Source: Paraburkholderia acidipaludis NBRC 101816
GTDB lineage: Bacteria > Pseudomonadota > Gammaproteobacteria > Burkholderiales > Burkholderiaceae
Assembly (NCBI RefSeq): GCF_000684975.1
Contig: NZ_BAXZ01000030.1
Coordinates: 25,747-89,746, forward strand
Direction: 5' to 3'
Length of the DNA: 64,000 nucleotides
Positions 59,014-64,000 of this stretch are shown here, in pieces. The notes beneath the pieces were generated by a model, which saw only the letters and a list, made by a program, of their open reading frames with translations, was not told where the DNA came from and ran no database searches. The position numbers and the translations under genes are program-made. Position 1 is the stretch's first letter; each line of letters begins with the position of its first letter.

Positions 59014-59791
59014 GCGTGGAAGCGTTGGTTTGTACTGCGGGTATGACGTGGAGGATGGCTGACTGCAGGCCATCGACAACCAGTTGCGGGCCGTCCTTGG
59101 CGCCGGCCTCCATGGCTGCGGCAATCGCCAGCAGGCCGTTTGCCGCGCCCACATTGCCGACAATACGATCGAGCCGGTGCTGTGCGGCGTCCTTCGATGC
59201 GACCTGAAAACCCGCGGCAGCGAGGGCGCGGTCGCTATGCTCAACCGGGCGCGTGATCCACGCACGCGTCACCGCTGCGGCCCTGGCCTTGCCCCAGATC
59301 GCGGCATTCGCAAATCCGTATTCGGCTTCACCGTCGAGCCCCTGGACGGGCCGGTGCAGCGCAGCCTTGTGGCGGACTTCCGGCGGGAGCCTGAAATAAC
59401 CGGGATCGAGCAGCACGGCGGCACAACCTTCGGCACAGCCTTCGTCAATGGCATCGTCGTACCATGCTGCGGCGACTGCGAGAAGCGGACGGTGATCGCG
59501 GGCGTCGAGCCACCCATCGGCGACCAGCAGCCCCTCGGTCGCGGGGACGGCCTGGACCTCAAGTGGCGGCAGCGCAGCCAGCCGCAACGCCTCCCGAACA
59601 TGAGCCACGTACAGGTCCGCAGTCTCCGGCGCAGCCAGCACGCGTACCTGCGGCCAGTACGGCTTTTCGTATCGGGTCGCCTCGTCGCCCTTCCGGGCGA
59701 GAGGGCGGCCCATCACCTCAAACCACGGCGAGCCGCCTGTGACTTCGCCGCCGTGTTCGAGTTTGTCGCCTTTACGGATAGGAGATTGCAT
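58994..59791 (-). CDS. PAAR-like N-terminus fused to thiolase-like T6SS protein
   Basis: A 265-residue protein. Residues 1-40 (IRKGDKLEHGGEVTGGSPWFEVMGRPLARKGDEA) match the first part of a PAAR domain, the spike tip that caps VgrG. The Cys-His part that binds metal in complete PAAR proteins is absent. The rest (VRVLAAPETADLYVAHVREALRLA; LLVADGWLDARDHRPLLAVAAAWYDDAIDEG; GNVGAANGLLAIAAAM) resembles thiolase/ketosynthase-like adaptors in Burkholderiaceae VgrG islands. It follows the immunity gene after 98 bases and belongs to the VgrG cassette. Confidence 0.72.
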   Translation of the reverse strand: MQSPIRKGDKLEHGGEVTGGSPWFEVMGRPLARKGDEATRYEKPYWPQVRVLAAPETADLYVAHVREALRLAALPPLEVQAVPATEGLLVADGWLDARDHRPLLAVAAAWYDDAIDEGCAEGCAAVLLDPGYFRLPPEVRHKAALHRPVQGLDGEAEYGFANAAIWGKARAAAVTRAWITRPVEHSDRALAAAGFQVASKDAAQHRLDRIVGNVGAANGLLAIAAAMEAGAKDGPQLVVDGLQSAILHVIPAVQTNASTHDDSQK

Positions 59792-59889
59792 ATGTTAATG
59801 AAAACCCCTTAGCAACTTCAGCACATATCGATAAAAATGCGCCGTATATTCTTCAAATCGAACGAACCCAAACAGAAGGTTTCGCCACA

Positions 59890-60324
59890 TCACCAAATGC
59901 ATTCAGAGCCACTTTTCCCTAACGCCTCTGGATCAAAAGTAAACGGAATTTTCTTACGAGTCTCGTAATTCTTGTAAGCCATAGAATATATATTCGCACC
60001 TTGACTCATCATTTCATACTCCCCCGTGATTTTTCCGCCGTAAACTTCATACCACGTAGTCGTCACCTGATCCGGACGTCCCGGATTGATCTCTTCTGAC
60101 TCTTCATTCTTTGATACTAACGTTATTGCCGATTTCACACCGCGATACTTCACAAATGCTCCAGACCACTTTACAGCATCATCGTAAAAAACATAAAGGC
60201 CAAAATTCTTTGATCCCGCTCCATTCGAATCGAAGCAATATACTTCCTCTGAAATTTCGCAGTGCGCAACTGCTGGCAATAATACGAAAGCGGCAGCAAA
60301 TAGTTGACTAAGAATTTTCTTCAT
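59890..60324 (-). CDS. Secreted putative immunity protein of the T6SS effector
   Basis: A 144-residue protein with a clear signal peptide (MKKILSQLFAAAFVLLPAVAHC, cleavage near AHC-EI), so it acts in the periplasm. There the neighbouring effector's peptidoglycan hydrolase domains would be active. Two Cys remain near the ends (residue 29 region and the terminal ECIW). The ATG shares one base with the effector stop (TAATG), showing tight coupling. The gene is strikingly AT-rich against the host background. No known family; the immunity role is inferred from signal peptide, coupling and composition. Confidence 0.72.
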   Translation of the reverse strand: MKKILSQLFAAAFVLLPAVAHCEISEEVYCFDSNGAGSKNFGLYVFYDDAVKWSGAFVKYRGVKSAITLVSKNEESEEINPGRPDQVTTTWYEVYGGKITGEYEMMSQGANIYSMAYKNYETRKKIPFTFDPEALGKSGSECIW

Positions 60325-62717
60325 TAGGAAATCTGCCGTTCAATAGATACATTGATGGTATGAGTCGTTTTATAGAATTTCTTTTTTGGGTGCTGATGCG
60401 GTGGATGGCCCTCCATAACGGGAACACCCTGCGCATTCAGAACCGGTTCTTTTTGGGAGTTTCTCCGCCAGTCAAAAGTTATGGCCACCTGTTCACTTTT
60501 AAAAATCTCATCAGTAAGAATGTTTCGCAAATAGACAACCAATTGAAGACGAACCTCCAATCCATTAAGATTCTCAATGGCCACGTAGCCGTTAACATCT
60601 TTACTTGCCCTGATCGCATCGTCCTGCGTAACGCCAGCATCCACGTGCGATAGCATTCCACTTCGCTTCACAACATAAAAACAAGCACTATCGACACAGT
60701 TATCAGTATTTTGCGCCCCACTATTATCTTTGGCGATCAAAACATCTGGATCCCATCCAAGCGCATGGAATTTCTCGGGCACAACTCCAGAGTGAAATTT
60801 TCGAAAATTCCCATAAGGTTCGTAATTTTCGAGGTGCGTTAGCTGAATAAGCCCCCGCCCATAATAGGGACTATAAGATTTTTGTTCACCACCTATCTCC
60901 TTGACCAAGCTCATTCTCCCAGTCTCAGGAATAACGTGCGACAAAAAGTGCAATAAGCGAATCGAGTTAATCCCATACTTTCTCGTCCCAATATTGAACG
61001 ATTTATTCCATTTCTCCGCATGTGAAAGCGCGCTATTCCACGCCAATTTTGATGGTCGAAATTGAGTCAACTCTAGCTGCAGCAGGCTACGCGGAAAGCA
61101 CTCTGCCATTTCCTGAGCATTAAGCCACGCACACTTCCTAAAGTGGCGAATAAACGCCAGCGGATGGAAAAACCATAGCTCCTGCCCGGCAAGCGACGTC
61201 TTGTCCAGAAACTGGAACTTGCTCAGGAAATCGGTGAACCTGGTGTATCCATCAGGGTTGGTATCTTTCTGCTTGCCAAAGAAGCCATACGGGTCGTTCA
61301 GGTCCTTGTAGCGTTCCTCGTTGTTGGACGGATCCCACTCGCTACGCGCCTTGAACACCATCCCCCGGAGCTTTTCGTCCACGCCATCCGTGTTCTGCAC
61401 GTAGCTGGCAAGCTGCAGGTTGACCTCATCGTTGTTGTTCGGATCGGCTTCGAGCGGTTGCGCCGACGGCAGCGAATCCTGAATGCCGGTCAACCCGCAA
61501 AGCGTGGCGTAATCACATCGTCCAGCGTCGTTGAACGGCGTGTTGTCGCCATCGACTTTTTGCCACCCCGTGAAGAAAGGGAAATCCGCGTCGGACAGCT
61601 TCTTGATGGCATCCGGCGCAATGTTGACATAGCCCAGCGTGCCGTTCTCGTCGAGCGGCACTGCGATCCAGGTGGCACAGGCCGCCCCGGTCAGAGTCGG
61701 ATGGTCCGAGAGAATGCGCCCGAACCGCAGCATTTCATAACCATCACTCGGACAACCCGGATAGAGGGCCATCGCGCGTTCATACAGGTCATATTCGTAG
61801 TGCTTTTGGGCGTTGTCATAAGGGTCCGCAATGGGGGCGGGCGTGAGCAAGATCACGTTGCCACTGCCACCCTTATCGATCCACGCGCGCGTAAAGCGCT
61901 GCCCCCTGTTGAACCATGCCTCGACATAGAGCGTATCGCCTGCGCCAAGTGAGCCGCCCGGCACACGGGGAAACCAGGTCTCATCCATGCCGGCAGGCTG
62001 CGGATAGAACTCTTGCGGGCCGGAAATGACGAAATAGCTGTGCCCCCAGTAGTTGCCCGTGGTCGGCTGAGCTGGTGTTTTCACCCCGATCTGTACCTTG
62101 TCGAACCAGGCCGTAAAATCGCCGTCCGCCATGAAGATTTCGAAGTGCAGGTGCGCCACGCCCTGATGTTGGCCGATATAGCCAAGTACGTCCTTGCGGT
62201 ATACCTTCTTCGTCCCCCCCGGCTGGACCACACCATCCTTGCCCCCCGCCGTATCGAGCAGCCATTTGGGCAGTGCATTCGGCGAGCCAGCCTCCGGCGG
62301 ATCGTTAGGTTGCGGGACGATGTGCTCCTGGCTGGTCATGTCCAGCAGGTGCATGTAGAGCGAGTAATACGTGATCGTGCGTCCGTCGCCCGTGTCGGTC
62401 TTGTGCCGCAGCAGTACGAAGCCGGCGTTCGAGTTCAGCACCGGCTGCCCGGTCGTCGAATCAGTCGTGCCGTCCGGGATGGCACTCTTGCAGACCCGGT
62501 ACGCGACGACTTCGCCGTCGGCGATCGCGCGGACAGGTTCCGTCTGCTCACCCGGGTTCAGATGGATGGCGCAATGAGAACGCCGGTCGAAGGTGACCGG
62601 CCAAGCCCCGTGATGGCCAATCTCGCACTGGTCGATCAGGTCCATCATGGGGTCCGGCTTCGACGCGTCGCTGGCCGTCAGGCCCGACGCCGGAAGAAAG
62701 GGTGGGCTGATGATCAT
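60324..62717 (-). CDS. Two-domain T6SS peptidoglycan hydrolase effector (M23 + GH19-like)
   Basis: A 797-residue protein without a signal peptide. The N-terminal domain (about 25-200) is M23/LytM-like: HCAIHLNPGEQTEPVRAIADGEVVAYRV (His48, with His52 at the usual Asp place), YSLYMHLLD (His123) and VAHLHFEIF (His189, His191). The C-terminal part (about 550-700) resembles GH19 chitinase/lysozyme domains (LLHFLSHVIPETGRMSLVKEIGG, PYYGRGLIQLTHLENY). The first would cut peptide cross-links and the second the glycan. It starts 4 bases after vgrG and is followed by the immunity gene. The C-terminal half is much richer in A+T than the first, pointing to domain exchange. Confidence 0.85.
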   Translation of the reverse strand: MIISPPFLPASGLTASDASKPDPMMDLIDQCEIGHHGAWPVTFDRRSHCAIHLNPGEQTEPVRAIADGEVVAYRVCKSAIPDGTTDSTTGQPVLNSNAGFVLLRHKTDTGDGRTITYYSLYMHLLDMTSQEHIVPQPNDPPEAGSPNALPKWLLDTAGGKDGVVQPGGTKKVYRKDVLGYIGQHQGVAHLHFEIFMADGDFTAWFDKVQIGVKTPAQPTTGNYWGHSYFVISGPQEFYPQPAGMDETWFPRVPGGSLGAGDTLYVEAWFNRGQRFTRAWIDKGGSGNVILLTPAPIADPYDNAQKHYEYDLYERAMALYPGCPSDGYEMLRFGRILSDHPTLTGAACATWIAVPLDENGTLGYVNIAPDAIKKLSDADFPFFTGWQKVDGDNTPFNDAGRCDYATLCGLTGIQDSLPSAQPLEADPNNNDEVNLQLASYVQNTDGVDEKLRGMVFKARSEWDPSNNEERYKDLNDPYGFFGKQKDTNPDGYTRFTDFLSKFQFLDKTSLAGQELWFFHPLAFIRHFRKCAWLNAQEMAECFPRSLLQLELTQFRPSKLAWNSALSHAEKWNKSFNIGTRKYGINSIRLLHFLSHVIPETGRMSLVKEIGGEQKSYSPYYGRGLIQLTHLENYEPYGNFRKFHSGVVPEKFHALGWDPDVLIAKDNSGAQNTDNCVDSACFYVVKRSGMLSHVDAGVTQDDAIRASKDVNGYVAIENLNGLEVRLQLVVYLRNILTDEIFKSEQVAITFDWRRNSQKEPVLNAQGVPVMEGHPPHQHPKKKFYKTTHTINVSIERQIS

Positions 62718-62721
62718 GGCT

Positions 62722-64000
62722 TCAGTGGGATGACGAATACGGGTCGGAAATCTTCAGGCTGCTGTTCGGCAGCAGGGGCAACTGGGTCGGGACGTTGTCC
62801 GGCCCAACGAAGGTAAACGAGGCGGCCTTGATGGTGTAGGCGCCCGGACAATGGAAGGTGACGTTGCCACCCTCCAGGACGACCGAGGCCCCGCCGCAGT
62901 TCAGCGTGAGCCTCGACTTCGCCGACACCTGGACGTCCGCGCTCTGGCTGGCGACGCGGATCTGCTTCTGCGCGAACAGGTCCATGCCATCGGTGAGCGC
63001 CGAGGCCGTCAACCTCCCCTTCGCGGCGACAAGATTGATGCCGAGCTTGTGCGCGCACAACAAGATCAGCTCGCCCGCCGCCATGCGCAGACGTTTTGCA
63101 ATGCTGACGTCCATGTCCCGGGCGGTCTCGATCAGGTTCTCGCCCGCCGAGTGCTGGATCGACTTCTGCGTCACGAACGCCATGCCGCCGGGGGCGCTCG
63201 CGAGCAGCCCCGCGTCGCGAAGCTGGTTCAGGCCGTCGAGCAGCGCCGACTGCGTCGCCCGGTCGGCAGGATCGGCCCCGGCCTGCGACGTCGCCGCCGC
63301 GAGGTCCGTGACGCGCTGCAGCGCCGCCTTCAGCAGCGCGAGCGCGGCAGGCATGTCCAGATGCTTCGTGTCGGCTCCGGCCGCCGCGTCCGCCGAGAAG
63401 AACAGCCCCTTCGCCGCACGCACCGCGCCCCACCCCTGGGTCGTCGCCTCGAACCCGTTCCCGCGAGGCAGCTTTCTGCTGTCAAGCAGGTAGCCCTGGT
63501 TAAACACCGACTGGCTGTACACGGTCGCAATACGTGCGCTCTCCTTGCCCCGCAGGTCGTTGAACACGACCTCGGCACCGAGCAGCGGCGAGCGCCAGAT
63601 GGCGTAGCTGTACAGCGCATCCGTACCCCGGACCGGATCGCGGTGGTTGACGTCGTGCAGCGCGCCGCCGATGTGGAGACGATCGACGTCCCCGTGCGCG
63701 GCCTCCAGCAGCACCTCGGTTCCTGGCAGCAGCGGCGCGTGCAGGCCGCCCTGATCCGATGACGACACGCGCAGCAGCCGCAGTTTCAGCAGTTGCCGGT
63801 CGGTATTGCCCGTGCCCTGCAGGAACTTCGGGAGAACGGGATAACGCCCGAATTCATCCATACACCCGTAAGGTGTCGAATCGGAGGTTGTGACAACCCC
63901 AGCGACGGGGCCCGTCAGAAAACGCCAATCCCGCTCGTAGGCAAATTTCGGGCGGTACGTCAGATGCGCAGGCATCGCCTTGAAGCGGGTATGGGCCGGT
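62722..64000 (-). CDS. vgrG: VgrG spike protein, C-terminal part (runs off the window)
   Basis: About 425 codons of a VgrG, open to the window edge; the Met at 63975 (MPAHLTYRPKFAYERDWRF) is internal because coding sequence (TRFKA) continues upstream. The visible part covers the end of the gp27/gp5-like core (GVVTTSDSTPYGCMDEFGRYPV, LHAPLLPGTEVLLEAAHGDVDRLHIGGALHD, SRKLPRGNGFEATTQGWGAVRA) and a DUF2345 extension (APGGMAFVTQKSIQHSAGENLIETARDMDVS, KGRLTASALTDGMDLFAQKQIRVAS). It ends with a beta-helical repeat region typical of the needle. It leads the effector, immunity, PAAR, TssM-like cassette and should carry the effector on its tip. Confidence 0.93.
   Translation of the reverse strand, partial: PAHTRFKAMPAHLTYRPKFAYERDWRFLTGPVAGVVTTSDSTPYGCMDEFGRYPVLPKFLQGTGNTDRQLLKLRLLRVSSSDQGGLHAPLLPGTEVLLEAAHGDVDRLHIGGALHDVNHRDPVRGTDALYSYAIWRSPLLGAEVVFNDLRGKESARIATVYSQSVFNQGYLLDSRKLPRGNGFEATTQGWGAVRAAKGLFFSADAAAGADTKHLDMPAALALLKAALQRVTDLAAATSQAGADPADRATQSALLDGLNQLRDAGLLASAPGGMAFVTQKSIQHSAGENLIETARDMDVSIAKRLRMAAGELILLCAHKLGINLVAAKGRLTASALTDGMDLFAQKQIRVASQSADVQVSAKSRLTLNCGGASVVLEGGNVTFHCPGAYTIKAASFTFVGPDNVPTQLPLLPNSSLKISDPYSSSH

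Noticed and set aside
1..64000. tRNA, rRNA, riboswitch, insertion sequence or phage integration site
   Set aside because: I looked for cloverleaf and conserved RNA signals, terminal inverted repeats and transposase or integrase motifs and saw none; only a covariance-model scan would be decisive.

Overview
The window is high-GC DNA from a free-living, metabolically versatile betaproteobacterium. It most resembles Burkholderiaceae sensu lato (Paraburkholderia or Caballeronia). The evidence is a DUF4148 protein, two 'GSLD/GLLD'-type trimeric porins, many LysR/GntR/LacI-controlled catabolic islands, and type VI secretion (T6SS) accessory cassettes. I saw no rRNA, tRNA, CRISPR array, insertion sequence or integrase. 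Genes are packed in short operons with frequent 1-4 base overlaps.

Layout. 1-2.8 kb: the tail of one OmpR-type regulator, a 52-aa lipoprotein, and a histidine kinase paired with a response regulator whose receiver has lost every phosphorylation residue. 2.9-10.6 kb: an RND efflux operon (regulator, pump, adaptor, outer-membrane factor) ending in a universal stress protein. 10.8-12.5 kb: two overlapping paralogous genes of unknown function and two small exported proteins. 12.6-22.1 kb: a nine-gene leftward cluster of HutC-type regulator, MtnK-like kinase, MtnA-like isomerase, class II aldolase, ribose-type ABC transporter and DhaK/DhaL. It reads as an import-and-cleavage route for 5-deoxyribose or 5-methylthioribose (the 'DHAP shunt'). 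22.2-26.3 kb: transporter, beta-keto acid cleavage enzyme, SDR and FCD-type GntR, suggesting use of a beta-hydroxy acid. 26.4-29.0 kb: methylmalonate-semialdehyde dehydrogenase and LysR.

29.1-37.1 kb resembles the rhizopine (moc) catabolic genes of rhizobia. It has two LacI regulators, a sugar-isomerase-type TIM barrel (MocC-like), ferredoxin reductase (MocF), Rieske ferredoxin (MocE), two membrane desaturase-type oxygenases (MocD) and a MocB-like binding protein, but no ABC permease or ATPase. 37.2-38.5 kb: a T6SS cassette of Hcp, a DUF2778/Tlde1-like effector and a putative membrane immunity protein; the effector's expected catalytic Cys is Arg. 38.8-42.0 kb: a PAS-GGDEF-EAL protein. 42.0-46.5 kb: a hexonate/hexuronate module with a FadR-type regulator and two FadR-like boxes. 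46.6-48.8 kb: an OmpA/LytM fusion lipoprotein and a porin. 49.0-53.1 kb: DUF4387, AtuA-family protein, CitMHS transporter and a divergent LysR. 53.1-56.7 kb: a Rieske oxygenase, porin and reductase set for an aromatic or similar acid.

57.0-64.0 kb: an Mrr-type endonuclease and a VgrG island. The island holds the VgrG C-terminus, a two-domain peptidoglycan hydrolase (M23 plus GH19-like), a secreted putative immunity protein, a PAAR-like/thiolase-like protein and a short TssM-like membrane protein. Base composition drops sharply inside the effector's C-terminal half and the immunity gene, as expected for a swapped toxin-immunity tip. Most functional statements rest on motif recognition by eye; no database search was possible.
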